Position numbers and translations under genes: made by a program | The notes under the pieces: generated by a model | The model's input: only the letters and a program-made list of their open reading frames with translations | What the model was told of the DNA's origin: nothing | Databases searched by the model: none | Shown here: positions 11,178 through 22,722 of the stretch, one piece after another | How positions within the stretch are numbered: the stretch's first letter is position 1 | How the letters are laid out: the number at the start of each line of letters is the position of its first letter | DNA from: Lactarius indigo | Lineage: Eukaryota > Basidiomycota > Agaricomycetes > Russulales > Russulaceae | Direction of reading: 5' to 3' | NCBI GenBank assembly: GCA_025766275.1 | Contig: JAFKAC010000170.1 | Span: 28,899 to 92,898 of the forward strand | Length of the DNA stretch: 64,000 bases

Positions 11178-11184
11178 TCTCCCC
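11178..11184 (-). other. polypurine tract of copia copy B
   Basis: The minus strand reads GGGGAGA directly before the 3' LTR (TGTTGATAAG), the usual place and composition of the plus-strand DNA primer of a retroelement. Confidence 0.7.
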
Positions 11185-11196
11185 GTGATCTACAAT

Positions 11197-14100
11197 CTAA
11201 GTACACACAAGTCCCATGTCATCGTTGTGCTTCTGCAGTAGGACACGCGGTAGTGACTTTGTGAAGCCGTCCGCAACCATATCCACAGTAGGAGTTCTAA
11301 TGAGGGTGATGGTCCCCTTTTCGATGTACTCCCGAATGACATGATGCCGTATGGCAATGTGCTTAGACCGTCTCCCAGTGACAGGGTTCAAGGCCAAATC
11401 AATGGCACCCTTATTGTCACCATGAAGTGGGATGGGGTCGTCGACCTCGTACCCGAGTTCCGTGAGGAAGCTCTTATACCACGCAGCCTGGTTAGCCGCG
11501 TCGGTCATGGCCATGTACTCTGCCTCAGTAGTGTTTTGGGCCACAGTCTTTTGCTTGCGCGAAGACCAGCTTATTGCACCATTGGCTAGTAGGAATACAT
11601 AACCGGAAGTGGAGTGGCGGTCATCAGTCTGATCAGCCAGACTGGAATCAGTGTAGCCATGAAGGCCATCGCCATTGTCGCCATCATAGACAATACGCAT
11701 ATCCATAGTTCCCACTAAGTAGGACAGGACATACTGCGCAAGTCGCAGATGTTGTGGTGAAGGGTTCGCTGCGTACTGCGCCAAACGTGACACAGTGAAG
11801 GAGATATCTGGCCTAGTGCCAATCTGCACGTAAAGCAGACTCCCGATCAAGGATTGGTAGTGGGAAATATCTGAGGCAGTTGCCTGCGACGTATATTTAA
11901 CCAGGTGCTCGTCAGCACCAGTGGGCAAGGGTGTGTTGTGTGGTGTGGCATCAGACATGCCAAAGCGTTCAAGGACATCCTTGATGTAGCCAGACTGATC
12001 TATTTCGATGCGTCTAAGGGAGCGGTCGCGCACAATGCGCATACCAAGATAAGACTCTATCTCCCCGAGATCTGTCATCTCATAGCGTTCAGACAAGTCT
12101 GACTTCAAACGCTTGATACCACTCAGCGAGGGACCCAGTATAGTGATGTCGTCAACGTAGACAATAACGAAGAGTGGATCATACCCCTCTCGTTGAGACA
12201 TCACATATATGCCAGCATCAGCAAACGTCCGCTTAAAGCCGAGTGCAGTGAGCACTCCATGGAATTGCAAGTTCCATGCGCGGGAGGCCTGTTTGAGACC
12301 ATAGATCGCCTTAACCAGGCGACACACCTTCGTCTCAGAGCCAGTGACAGTGAAACCTTGTGGCTGCTCCATGTATATCTCCTTGTCAAGCACGCCATTG
12401 AGAAAAGCAGACTTGACATCCATCTGATGGATGTGCCAGTCCTCCAGCGCAGCCAACGCCAGAAGTAATCGTAGCGACTCAAATCGTGCGACGGGAGAGA
12501 AGGTTTCATCAAAATCTACGCCAGGGATCTGCGTGAATCCCTTAGCCACCAAGCGAGCTCTGTAGCGGCCATCCGCTTTGAGCTTGAAGACCCATTTGGA
12601 TTTTACTGCCTTACGATTAGGCGGGAGATCCACTAACTCCCAAGTCCCATTCTTAGCTAGGGCGTCCATTTCATACTGACACGCCTTAGTCCACTCATCT
12701 GCAGCTGCAGACCGCATGGCCTCTGCATAGGTTGCAGGGTCTCGGCCTACAAAGGCAGCAGCCAATAACTCCGCATACCCCAGACGCCTGCCGCGCCATG
12801 CCGCATTGTCCGTATTGAAGTAACGCGGATTAGGGACAGGGGCACGAGCACTGCGCCTTGGTGCATTGTCCATCTCGCGCAACAGCTGACTACGCTGTGC
12901 ACGATCCTCAAATCCCCCAGGCATTTCTGGTGAGGGAGGAGGGACATGGCGCATAATGCGTGTTGCACTAGGGCGCGGCGGGGGTGAAGTGGGAGTGGTC
13001 TGCTCACGTTTAGGTGTGGTGGGCAGAGCTGGCAGAGCAGGTGGTGGAGTGGTGGGGCGTGGTTGGACTTGTGGGGGGTCTAGGAGCTTTTCAACATCCT
13101 CCTCCTCACTACTACTGGAGTGTGCAGGGGAGGGGGCTCGCATTGGTGGTAACGCCGGCGGGTGAGGCACGGCAGTCACTGTTGTGCTAGGCACGACTGG
13201 TGGTGAAGGTGTGGGGTGTGTCTCAACACCCTGGAGGGACGGGAAGCTACTCTCGTCGAATGTCACATCCCTGGACACTCGGACGGAGCGGGTTGAGCGG
13301 TCCCAGAGCTTATAGCCCTTAGATTCGGGCTCAAACCCAATAAGCGTGACCTCTATGGCCTTCGCATCTAATTTGCGACGCTTATCAGCGGGTACGTGCA
13401 TGTACCCCTTGCATCCGAAGACACGAAGATGTGAGACATCAGGCACTTTGCCAGAGTGCCAGAGCTCATAGGGAGTGCGCCACTTAAGCCCACGGACTGG
13501 AGAGCGATTATAGATGTGCACAGCTGCACACACTGCATGCTCCCAGAAGCCTTTAGACATGCCAGCTGTGTGTAGCATGGACATTGCCTTATCCATAATG
13601 GTGCGGTTGAACCACTCGGCTTTCCCATTGGACTGTGGTGAACCCGGCATCGTGAGGTGATGCTCTATCCCTTTCTGCTTAAGAATGTCCTGCGTGACAC
13701 TCGACATGTACTCGCCACCGCGGTCAGAGTGCAGAGCGCGCAGTTTATGGCCAGACTGGGTTTCACCCCAAGCCAAATACATCTGCAGCGACTTAGCAAA
13801 CTGGTCCTTCGACTTAAGGAAGTGCACCACAGTGAACTTAGTGTGGTCGTCTATGAAGGTGGCAGTGTAGGTCGAGCCTTGCAGGGACTGAGTCTGCATA
13901 GGACCGGCGAGGTCACTGTGCACGATCTCAAATTGACGAGTTGTCCTCTTGTTGGAGGATGCAGAAAAGGGTTGGCGAGTGGATTTACCCATCTCGCACC
14001 CACGGCAGACTGCGTGGGCCGTGGTAGAGCTGTCTATGTCCATGCCAGTAGTGGCAGAGGGACCATGCGCCTTCAGCACCGCAGAGGATATGTGTCCCAT

Positions 14101-15507
14101 GTGTTGATGCCAGATATCAAGTGTGGCAGCACTTGATTTTGTGTGGGCGTTGAGGCCGACGCTGGCTGCGTCCAACCAGTACAGGTTGTCCTCAAGGTAG
14201 CCTTTGGCCACACATTTTTGGTTGACAGATATTTTAAATGAGCCACTGTCAAAAGCAATCTCAGCGCCCTTTTGTGCTAGGGCGCGCGTCGACAAGAAGC
14301 GCGTCTTCACTTGTGGTAGGTGTAGCACATTACTGAGGGTGATAGAGATACCCTGGCTCGTTGTAAAGACGACAGACCCGACACCCACTTGGTCTATAGT
14401 GGACTTATCACCCAGGCGTACAGTGCCTTTTGTTGGGGTGTAGTCTTTGAAGTCAGACCGATGTGGGGTGATGTGGTGTGTAGCACCACTGTCCATCATC
14501 CAACGCACACGCGAGGCAGCATACAAGGCAACACCAATTGATTCAGAGGCCCAATCTATCTTGGGCTCTACGACCTCTGTAATGGAGGCGGTGGTAGGTA
14601 CAAGGACATGACTATTGGCGGCCTTGTTGCCTGCTTTCTCCTTCTCCTTTGCGTCAGCCTCATCCTTCTTCCTCTTCCTGCAATCAGGCTTGATATGGCC
14701 CTTTTTGTTGCAGTAGTGGCAAGTTAGACCGGAGTGGTCCTTCTTGCCTTTCTTGCCCGTCGGCTTGACGGGGGCCACCTTGTTGAGGGAGGAGCCAGAG
14801 GGCCCGGAGCGGCGAGCCTCTTCCGACACTATGCGCGCTATGATCTCAGCGTGCTTGAGTGCAGAAGGGGCCCCACTGGCTAGGATGGTAGAGGCCAACA
14901 CCTCATAAGAGGGCGGCAGTGCGTGGAGGAGAATGAGACAGAATTGAGTGTCAGTGACACCCATCTGTGCGTTGGAAAGGGCAACCCTTAGCTCATTGAG
15001 CTTGGCCAACTGAGAGGCCATGGGTGCGGAGTCGTCGAGGCGGGCTTGTGTTAGCTGGATCCATAGGTTGAAGATGGTGGTGCTGCCCGAAGCACCGGCA
15101 TATACATCTCTGAGCTTGTCCCACTTGGCTTTGAAGGTGGGATAGGCGGCGTTGTCGGCGACAAGGGAGTAGACGTCAGGTTTGAGGTAAAGGCGGAGGT
15201 ACGCCTTGGCCCGATGTTGTACTGAGTCCCATTCGTCTTGAGGGACATCAACTGGCCCATGGTGGAGGGTGAACACATCCTCTGCTTCATGCAGCGTGAG
15301 GATTGCTTCAATCGTCCCAGACCACTCATTCCAGTGAGTGCCGTCAAACTGTTCAAGGCGAATGCCAGACGGCATGCCGAACGTTGCGCCATAGGCAGCA
15401 GAGATACGAGCGGAAGGTGAGGATCCAGTGGGGGGAAGCGTAGAGCCCCCCGCAGTAGCAGTAGCACCGGCAGCAGCGCCAGTGGGAGATGGTGCGCGAG
15501 AAGACAT
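11197..15507 (-). CDS. copia Gag-Pol polyprotein, intact (1436 aa)
   Basis: A single frame encodes the whole copia polyprotein. Gag ends with a CCHC knuckle at about residues 263-276 (CHYCNKKGHIKPDC). The aspartic protease active site DSGAT lies near 339. The integrase follows, with its HHCC zinc-binding region and D,D,E catalytic core (HSDLAGPM, HSDRGGEY, GKAEWFNRT). Then comes the reverse transcriptase, with YVDD near 1117, and RNase H, with YTDSS near 1285 and the ADGFTKSL end motif. This order (integrase before reverse transcriptase) defines Ty1/copia. Gag and Pol share one frame with no frameshift, so protein ratios must be set by processing or another means. All visible catalytic residues are present. 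The start is the ATG at 15507, about 780 bp inside the 5' LTR. Confidence 0.97.
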   Translation of the reverse strand: MSSRAPSPTGAAAGATATAGGSTLPPTGSSPSARISAAYGATFGMPSGIRLEQFDGTHWNEWSGTIEAILTLHEAEDVFTLHHGPVDVPQDEWDSVQHRAKAYLRLYLKPDVYSLVADNAAYPTFKAKWDKLRDVYAGASGSTTIFNLWIQLTQARLDDSAPMASQLAKLNELRVALSNAQMGVTDTQFCLILLHALPPSYEVLASTILASGAPSALKHAEIIARIVSEEARRSGPSGSSLNKVAPVKPTGKKGKKDHSGLTCHYCNKKGHIKPDCRKRKKDEADAKEKEKAGNKAANSHVLVPTTASITEVVEPKIDWASESIGVALYAASRVRWMMDSGATHHITPHRSDFKDYTPTKGTVRLGDKSTIDQVGVGSVVFTTSQGISITLSNVLHLPQVKTRFLSTRALAQKGAEIAFDSGSFKISVNQKCVAKGYLEDNLYWLDAASVGLNAHTKSSAATLDIWHQHMGHISSAVLKAHGPSATTGMDIDSSTTAHAVCRGCEMGKSTRQPFSASSNKRTTRQFEIVHSDLAGPMQTQSLQGSTYTATFIDDHTKFTVVHFLKSKDQFAKSLQMYLAWGETQSGHKLRALHSDRGGEYMSSVTQDILKQKGIEHHLTMPGSPQSNGKAEWFNRTIMDKAMSMLHTAGMSKGFWEHAVCAAVHIYNRSPVRGLKWRTPYELWHSGKVPDVSHLRVFGCKGYMHVPADKRRKLDAKAIEVTLIGFEPESKGYKLWDRSTRSVRVSRDVTFDESSFPSLQGVETHPTPSPPVVPSTTVTAVPHPPALPPMRAPSPAHSSSSEEEDVEKLLDPPQVQPRPTTPPPALPALPTTPKREQTTPTSPPPRPSATRIMRHVPPPSPEMPGGFEDRAQRSQLLREMDNAPRRSARAPVPNPRYFNTDNAAWRGRRLGYAELLAAAFVGRDPATYAEAMRSAAADEWTKACQYEMDALAKNGTWELVDLPPNRKAVKSKWVFKLKADGRYRARLVAKGFTQIPGVDFDETFSPVARFESLRLLLALAALEDWHIHQMDVKSAFLNGVLDKEIYMEQPQGFTVTGSETKVCRLVKAIYGLKQASRAWNLQFHGVLTALGFKRTFADAGIYVMSQREGYDPLFVIVYVDDITILGPSLSGIKRLKSDLSERYEMTDLGEIESYLGMRIVRDRSLRRIEIDQSGYIKDVLERFGMSDATPHNTPLPTGADEHLVKYTSQATASDISHYQSLIGSLLYVQIGTRPDISFTVSRLAQYAANPSPQHLRLAQYVLSYLVGTMDMRIVYDGDNGDGLHGYTDSSLADQTDDRHSTSGYVFLLANGAISWSSRKQKTVAQNTTEAEYMAMTDAANQAAWYKSFLTELGYEVDDPIPLHGDNKGAIDLALNPVTGRRSKHIAIRHHVIREYIEKGTITLIRTPTVDMVADGFTKSLPRVLLQKHNDDMGLVCT

Positions 15508-16278
15508 TGGGATGTTTTATCTATCGCCGAGGAGCAGTCAGCGATAGTGCTTCATAATTTGCAAGACAAGGATGGAGGGGGATACCACTCCTGTCTGTGA
15601 TTCTGTAAGGCCAGAACGCTAACGCGTCCTGCCTCCTGATAGTATGCCAGTGATACAAGGGCTAGGCCCAGGTTGGGAGAGTCCCTTTTGCCATACCATG
15701 AGCTAGCTGCCAGCCAGGATGTGTCTAAGACACAGCTCAAATGGTTTGCGTCAGGGGGAAGGTGAAGGGAATGCTTTCAGAGCCCAAGGCTGTCTACCTC
15801 AGCCTCCTCGGCCTGTTGGTTGCCTCATCGCCACAAGTGGCTTTACTGAATCCTTTCCCATTGCCGCTACAAGGCAGGTATCTGGTTGCAGAACACCATA
15901 GTGGTGAACACCCCCCAGAGCCTGAACCAGGTTTTACACTCCCATGGTGAGGAGATCCTGCGCCCAGTGTGGAGCACCAGAGACAGCTGGCGCTAAGCTC
16001 CACAATACACAGCCCAGTGGGCCATGCACGCCTGGATATTTTGAAGTTAAGGGGCTACCAGACCCAGTCTCCTTGCGCATAGCGCAGGGGCTAGGAAAAC
16101 AGTAGGGGTGAAAGTAGGACTACTGGGCAGTACATACACAGGAGGTTCCTCAGCAGAGACAAGTGGCGCCCCACTGTCCTCTGCCTTGGGCAAGGCTGGT
16201 GAGGCCCCAGACAGACCTTAGCCTGGTGTGTCCTCCTAGGAAGACAGTGACCAGCCAAGTGGAGTGGCTAGGGCACCA

Positions 16279-16290
16279 GGGCCCATAACC
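16279..16290 (-). other. primer binding site of copia copy B
   Basis: The minus strand reads GGTTATGGGCCC immediately after the 5' LTR, complementary to the anticodon arm of initiator-methionine tRNA. This implies priming by a cleaved half-tRNA as in Drosophila copia. Confidence 0.78.
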
Positions 16291-16906
16291 TGATGAACAG
16301 CACACATAGATAGCTTACTCACAGAGGGACAAAGTGTTCTGTGGTGAGACAAGCTGGGTGGCTGGAAAGCAGCAACAGGAGATCTAGCAAGGTAAAGCAG
16401 AAGTGTCTGGCACACAGCAGTGAGAGAACTGATAATGGTATTACAGAGGAGAAGACATACCTGGCACACAGCAGTGAGAGAACTGATGTGGACCAGGGCG
16501 TACAAGCAGTCTACTTATACTGTACAGAGGTGTGACACTAGTACAAGGAAAGTAACTATAGGTCACAGAATACAAGGAGCGCATTGTTCTACAACAGGAC
16601 AAAGGAGTGTGCATATGGAGAACAAGGCGTATAGAACAAGAAGGGTCCAGACTAAGATGATATCATAATGACATCACAATAAAGATATATCTAAAGGAAG
16701 AACAAAGACGTAGTACAATGACAAGTCCAGAGGAGTCCGCATGATGTCATAGTACATGATATCATAGGTGACGCAATGATAAGTAATAGATTGTACAGAT
16801 CAAAAAAGTATCTAATCTACAAGTCCTTTATATCTAATCTAAAGCAGTCCATGCTGCAAGTCCGGTCCGTACAAGCCGCTAAGTGCGCAAGGGTCACTTA
16901 TCAACA
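16291..16906 (-). repeat. 5' LTR of copia copy B
   Basis: Identical to 10562-11177 in my reading apart from two G/A positions: ATGATGTC to ATGATATC, and TACGAGCC to TACAAGCC. It is followed by the second GCTTG at 16907-16911. The transcription start for the element would lie here. Confidence 0.95.
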
Positions 16907-16911
16907 GCTTG

Positions 16912-18010
16912 TAACCAGGGTGAGCACCACCATTTGCGCTTTCAAAACCGCTGACTTACCTTTTCCACAGATAATTGGGATGGGATGGCGTATCAGGATG
17001 GATCTGAAGGTCCATCTGAACGTCGCGAGTGGATCGGGCGACGTGGTCGATCGGTCGTTTGGACCAATTCGATTCGAGTTCCCTCGATATCTTTGCCATC
17101 TTGCTGGTGGCGCATCCAGACTCAAGCAGAGTAAGACACCACGTGATAACCTGGCATAAGTACGCATATCAACAGCTATAGCACGATAATTCCTCTCTAA
17201 AAAAATTAAATTAAGTGCCAGTGGGGAACGACAGAGGGAGACCCGTTTACAAAAGTCATGACTGAGGCACCGCTTCGGAAGTGGCTGCATCTTCTAAAGT
17301 CTGGTCCTGCGTGTCGCTTCCTTGGTCACTTCCACTTGCCGGTTGTCTGGGTTACGCTGACCCCATGTCTCTGCCAAAGGTACGGTCGACCCTTTTGTTC
17401 TACTATACTAATCCTTGCACCTTAGTGCACGCCGACCACCTCGACCTCTCTGTTCCTTATCTCTCTGTATCTTTCACCACTCGTCTCGCCACCTTGTACC
17501 TTACGCCCTCAATTCCACGTCTCGATCGTCTCCTTGTCCTCTTCCGATTCGTTCTCTCCCGTACCACCCTCAACTCTACTTATCTGGTAGCTACTAGACT
17601 CCCTATATTTAAACTACTGGTTTCTAGATGAATATACTCAGCGCTCCTGTCGCCACTTTCCTCTCGTCTTTGTGTGTGGTCCCAATTCAAGTCAGGCCCT
17701 CGGCACGGGCACTCCTACCTCTGGTCACTGGTGTGAAGTGGCGCAAGCGGTTGTGCAGGCCTCCGCGCCGCGCAAGATTTCATAGGTGTGTCTGCAGCAG
17801 TCACGGACGCGTCCATATCAAATCTCTAAGGCCGCGCGCGAGTGTGACGAGGTCGGGAGCGCAAACAATGGGCAACACGCTGTAACGGGTGGTCGGGTCG
17901 GAAACAGCTGTGCACGCTTCTGCGCCACGCGAAACTTCGCAAGGGTGGCCGCCTTGGTCAAGGACGCGTCGTGCTCAAGTCTCTAAGGCCGCGTGCGAGT
18001 GCGGCACGCT
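16912..18010. other. arm segment without a recognised gene; pyrimidine-rich tract and GC-rich repeats
   Basis: 17380-17620 is pyrimidine-rich on the plus strand. 17722-17850 and 17890-18012 are two units of the GC-rich repeat also found at 3886-4340. A plus-strand frame at 17281-17631 is open in both arms (longer in the right arm, because the left arm has TGA where the right has CGA at about 17263). It has no recognised domain and is likely a composition effect. Confidence 0.5.
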
Positions 18011-18442
18011 GGGGAACGCAAAGGAGGATCTACGCTCTCTGAGGTCTGAAATGTGAGGAGAGAACTTCATTCTTTTTCTTTAGTTGTAAATCCATGGAAT
18101 GTAGTAAGGGGAAAGTCAACCCCCAACGATCAGGCGAATTCCCATCATGAGTTCCATAGGACAAGATATATCAGCAAACTATGGTATGAAGTAGAAAGAA
18201 ATACAGGCGCGAACACTTGCGCGAATACGTAGATTCTGGGAAATAGAGATGGTTCATTCCAGAGAAATTTCATTTTCCCAGAGGCCATTGTCCAAACGTG
18301 ACTCTTCAACCACTGGCAGTCTGAAAATGATTGGCAAGACTAATTTGTCGCCAAACCAACTAGAGGCCCAATCGGTGTGCGGTACACTGAAGTACCAAAA
18401 CGATAAGCAGACGGCCACGACGACAATCGCTAATTCGATCCT

Positions 18443-19883
18443 CTACCAGGTACAAGTTAGCCACTGCGATCGAGCCCGCCATAAGCTATCATGCCTTACG
18501 TGCGTAGTTAGACTTTCCATCATTCGGTCCTTTGCTGCTTTTGGCTTCACTTCTGTCCTCTTCGGGCTACGTTGCTGAATCCAGTACCTTAATGTAGTTT
18601 CCGATCCCCTTTCGGACACACCGGTTACAATCTGACGACAATCTCCAGTACTTGAGTATGCCTGAAAGCCAAGGGTAGCATAGCCCTCTGGGCGACTATT
18701 CCAAACTGGACGAACCAAAGCTTGTATAATGTCACCCGCTGTTCAACGCTTCTCTTAGAATCGTAGGAAGCGTACAAGTTCAAGTTATTTGTCACTCACC
18801 GTCATGCTGAAGCAACTCCGCAAGGGAGTGATCCTTCAAACTGGTAATTCGAGCGCAGCTGGTAGATGTGCCTGATAACACCGCAGTGCCATTGTGGACG
18901 AACGTCAGGGGAAGAATAACGTTTTCTGAAATCGTATGAGTTGTAGTGTGCTGGAACGATGCGTCCATGAAGTGATTGGAGTCGAGAGAGTACCAGTCTA
19001 TGCCGTCGTAGAGATTTGTTGTGGCAAGGACCTTCTCATTGGGAGACACTGCGGAACAACCTCTGACTTCTGTTAGAAACGAAAATGAGCGGGATAGCGG
19101 GACGTACATCTTGCAGGATCGAGGCCGGATGCACCAATTAATTTCTAGAGTCTTCAAGTTCCACGCTCTAAGTTGAGAGTATGATGGCGCCAACGATCAA
19201 TAAGATAAATGGAGCTCAGTGCAGTGGGGCACTCACACTATACCATGGTCTAAATACGTCACTAAAAGGGCATCATCGTCGACTCCTAGAAAGTGGAGGG
19301 ATCGTGCCATTGGTTCCGGCAACTCTCCTTCCAGTTCTGGGAATTTAGGCGGGTCGGGAAGTCGGGCGATGACCTCCCAGGTAGCTATCAATCGCTTCCA
19401 GAACTGCAAGATAGAAGAGAAAACGACGAACCGATAGTTCCCTGCTTGATTAGCTGTACAACGCTGCCTGAACTCACGGCCAGTAATGAACCGCTTTGCG
19501 AAATGCAGTGGACCGGGCCAGGAACGTTGTTGATGGTATGATAATACTCGTTTTCCTGTGAAAGAGATCTAGTATATAGAACTGAAAGTACGGCGATAAG
19601 AAGCACTTACACGTCCAGAATCGCTGAGGCATATTGTGTGCACATCGCCGCTCGTGTCACCAGCCATCAGAGTGTACCCAAAGCAAGATCGCCAAAGCAG
19701 CGCTGCTACAGGCGCTTTAACCTGGAACCGACGAAGCTCCCGGCCGCTGCCATGACCCTTGAAGACAACAACAAGGCTGTCATCGGCCCCACTCGCAAAC
19801 AAGGCCCCGTCATGCGAAAAAGCCAGTGCGTTGACGGAATCTCCGTGCTTGACGAGGGTCCTCTTCAATAGGTATTGACCCAT
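18443..19883 (-). CDS. WD40-repeat-like protein, left-arm copy (six exons)
   Basis: This is the mirror copy of the gene at 60728-62166 with the same exon plan; exon 1 is about 19883-19611 and the last exon ends at 18443. The predicted protein is 387 residues. N-terminal WD-type blades are visible (HGDSVNALAFSHDGALFASG, then a GDTSGDVHTICL blade). Later come the family-like blocks LPDPPKFPELEGELPEP and LYDGIDWY. Relative to the right copy, several codons are changed by CpG decay, for example arginine to cysteine in RSRFGYTL and in INWRIRPR. No stop codon results, so the gene still looks intact. The only length difference I traced is 2 bp within an intron. WD40 proteins form binding platforms; the partner is unknown. 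Confidence 0.72.
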
Positions 19884-20900
19884 CACGGATCTAGAGGGGG
19901 CCTGGCAAGCGGGTGTCAGAGTCACCTTATTACCTGCCGAACCTCGCGGCTGGGATGATGAACCTCATTGTATCGCTTGATTCGGACGCACTAGGGCCTA
20001 GTCGAAGATTTCCCGTCAATGTCGTATGGTGCCATTGTCACGATTTCCCAAAAAAGAAATTTGATCCGTGCGCGTCGGCGATCAGATACAGTAGCGCAAA
20101 TAACGTTTGTGCTACTATAGTGTATGCTGGAGATCCTGGTCAAGACGCGCCGCATATTGTAGCCATAATTCCGGGACCGAACAATGCTGTAACAGTCACC
20201 GCATATGTTGCCACTCGGACCTGGCGCATATATCACAATCAGTTTGTATTGTTTTGGATGCAGTCAAACCGTTGATCGATGAGGCGTTGAACGACTAGAA
20301 AATGATTTCGCTCGACTCATTCGCTCAAAAACGACAATCGTTTGCAGATGGTCTTCAGGTCTAGACTTGGAGAATGGCTATATGCAGCGACCCAAAACGA
20401 CTATGTATTAAGATGACACACGTTCTATGCCATTGTTATGTACAGGCATGATCTCATCAAACCCCATCACGACACCACAAATTAGGCAGCCGAAAACAAG
20501 AGCAGTGCTGACAAGGGTACAAAAGAGCAGTGCCAACAAGAGTACGAAAGTCGAGATCGATGGAACAAAGACAGAGGGAGATAGTGGCAGTTGGCAGTTG
20601 GCAGAACGTGTAGCGTGCATTTCTTTCTGAATGGTGTTACCAAGTCAGTGAATCACGTTTCATTGGAGGGTAAATAACGTACCTGCAAGTTGCCGGACAC
20701 GCGGCGGCGCAGGGACCAGCACATGCCAAGAAACGACGACTGGGTGAACAAAATGAATCACCCGATGTTCACGCTCAAATGATGGGAACCGACGACGACA
20801 TTTCTTCAAACATTGATCAGCATCGCGGGCGTGTTTGGTCTTGTGTGCGATCCACATCTGCCAAGGTACTCCATTTCGTAGTCAAATAGTATTCATCTGG
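19884..20900. other. arm segment X, no gene resolved; possible small membrane ORF
   Basis: A minus-strand ORF at 20408-20620 (right arm 59994-60206) encodes 70 residues with one strongly hydrophobic segment (FVLLLALLFCTLV...) that could span a membrane. A splice acceptor-like CAG precedes it. The opposite strand has an open frame at 19913-20275 in this arm, broken by a 2-bp deletion in the right arm. A third, decayed copy of the sequence lies at 41890-42800. I see no recognisable domain and cannot decide whether any frame is translated. Confidence 0.35.
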
Positions 20901-21076
20901 CGGTCATGTCTGGGGAGGTCGCACTCTACGACTACCGACACACCTCGTCTAACCCCACTGACGGTTGGGTGGGTTCCGTGGGCGGCAGGCCGCTGGTTGG
21001 TAGCGTCGGTTCCTGTGGGAACCTGGAGTATTGCTTGCGGCGACGTTGGTGACAGGAACTGGCCACTGGATCTTGA

Positions 21077-22720
21077 TCATGGGCCCACGCGGTGGGGGCG
21101 ACATTGCGACATTGCGATACGAAGGAGTGGTGGGAAGTGGCGGGACACGATTTTGAGAAGTAAGGATGAATAGGTTGACCAAAAAATCTCAGAACGTTTT
21201 GAATACGCACCCCACCAACGCCAACTCAGCAATTCTCGAGACACTCGAGAATTTTTTTTGAGATACACGTTGCCGGTGAATCCGCTCGTCTTCGGCGTTC
21301 TGGCATTTGTGCACATCAGCCTTGCTTCCTGACATATCTTGATGGTGGCTGCCATGAGCTTGAGGGTAGTGGCAACGCTGCCAACCTCCTGCCAACGAGT
21401 AAACGAGGACGACGGGCTGATACCACCCACCATGAACTGGTCATGCCCCCAACCTTGGTACGTGTTGTCCAACTTGTCCTCGTCGATGTCCGGTGAACAT
21501 GGGTCCACGAATTGGACGTGATCGAGGAGCGTCGTTACTTGCTCGGACGGTTCACCTTGCTTGAACGACAACTGCGCATTCATGGAACGAAGGAGCTGGG
21601 GGGTGTTGGTTGGGGAAGGGGATTCAGATGTGAGGATCGCTGTGAAGGACGCAGTCAGTGGAAGTGTGCACGAAGGGGGGCATTTCGACTTACCAACGAG
21701 ATCGTCGGTTGGGAATTCGACTTCAGATCAGTATACTGTATGTGAGCAGGTGATACTCAGATGCACCCGATAATAGATCGGCGTGAAGAAGACGAAGACT
21801 TGGTGGCGCGGGTTCCCCATAGACCATCTCGGTGCAGCTAAGAAAGGGTGGTTTTGTATGCTGCAGGTCTTTGGTTCTCTGTGCATGAGTACTACTCGTC
21901 AGCGGGTTTGTACATCGTTCAGTAGAGCACTTATGGTTTAAGAGCCCTCTAGGCGTGGGGGAAGGCGAGGGTGGCGATGAGTAAGTAATCGGCGGTGACT
22001 CACTCGACTGGCTTTCGTCAATGGTACTCAGCCGGCTTGGTTTCTGAGAAGTGTACGCAGAGGCCGTGGGTCGCAAGAAAGATGTGCCAAAGGGATAGAC
22101 TGAGCGATCAAAGGGGATGCTCGTATCATCCGTTTCCGGTGGTCCTCGGATTGAGACCGAGGGGTTGGAGGGGACCTGGGGGCTTACAGGACGGCGTGAT
22201 GAAATGGTGCTTGGTGTAGACTCAGTAACTGACGATAATAACGTCGTCGTCTCTGAACGGACCGGGAAATGAGGGGGTGTCGCGACGGGCACAGAGACCG
22301 GTACCTGGGTCTCCTCCGCAGCGGGTTGAGGATGGAAGACTTCTATGATCTCCTCGGCAGGTTGAGGTGGAGTGACCCGGACGGCCGGTGGGGGAGAAAT
22401 TGGGACTGGCTCCTCAACAGGCTCGAGGTCAACGGGCTGTGCGATGGTTGCATGGGTTCCGCGAATGGCCCCTACGAAGTAGAGTGAGCCTCATCCAACA
22501 CCGCTTAGTGAGAACCTACCAGTCTCAGGAGTGTTGTCAGAGATGGTGCTCGAAGGGAATGGTCGGAGGAACGGTCGGTAATAGTGGTGTGGCCGATGCT
22601 ATCGATGGCCATTTTAAAAAATCGCATCCACCTGACACCACTAAGCTTGACATCACAAATTGCGTACATATTTTTCTCGCAGACATTCTCGATGAAACGA
22701 AGTTTGTTGAGCCCCGTCAA
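21077..22720 (-). CDS. uncharacterised multicopy family protein, left-arm copy
   Basis: This mirrors the gene at about 57895-59680. The proline/serine-rich N-terminal half (22292-21723) and the conserved half (21583-21077, with PDIDEDKLDNTYQGWGHDQF and the tract VGSVATTLKLMAAT) are both open. An extra 5' exon is open at 22720-22505 and would join through a short intron near 22480. In the right arm that exon has a 1-base loss. The product has no recognised function. The existence of a third, decayed copy at 8040-9290 suggests a dispersed family. Confidence 0.45.
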
Positions 22721-22722
22721 TA

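Larger units (their letters stand above)
10562..16906 (-). mobile_element. complete Ty1/copia retrotransposon copy B
   Basis: A 6345-bp element with two 616-bp LTRs (10562-11177 and 16291-16906), a primer site, a polypurine tract and one uninterrupted 1436-codon gag-pol frame. It is flanked by a GCTTG duplication (10557-10561 and 16907-16911). The uninterrupted target is still present in the right arm at 63692-63696. The LTRs differ at only two positions that I can see, one of them a CpG to CpA change. The element is therefore young and could be capable of transposition. Confidence 0.97.

Noticed and set aside
17281..17631. Open frame of about 116-138 codons in both arms as a gene
   Set aside because: It lies in a pyrimidine-rich tract, the left arm has a stop where the right has CGA, and there is no motif; composition explains the open frame.
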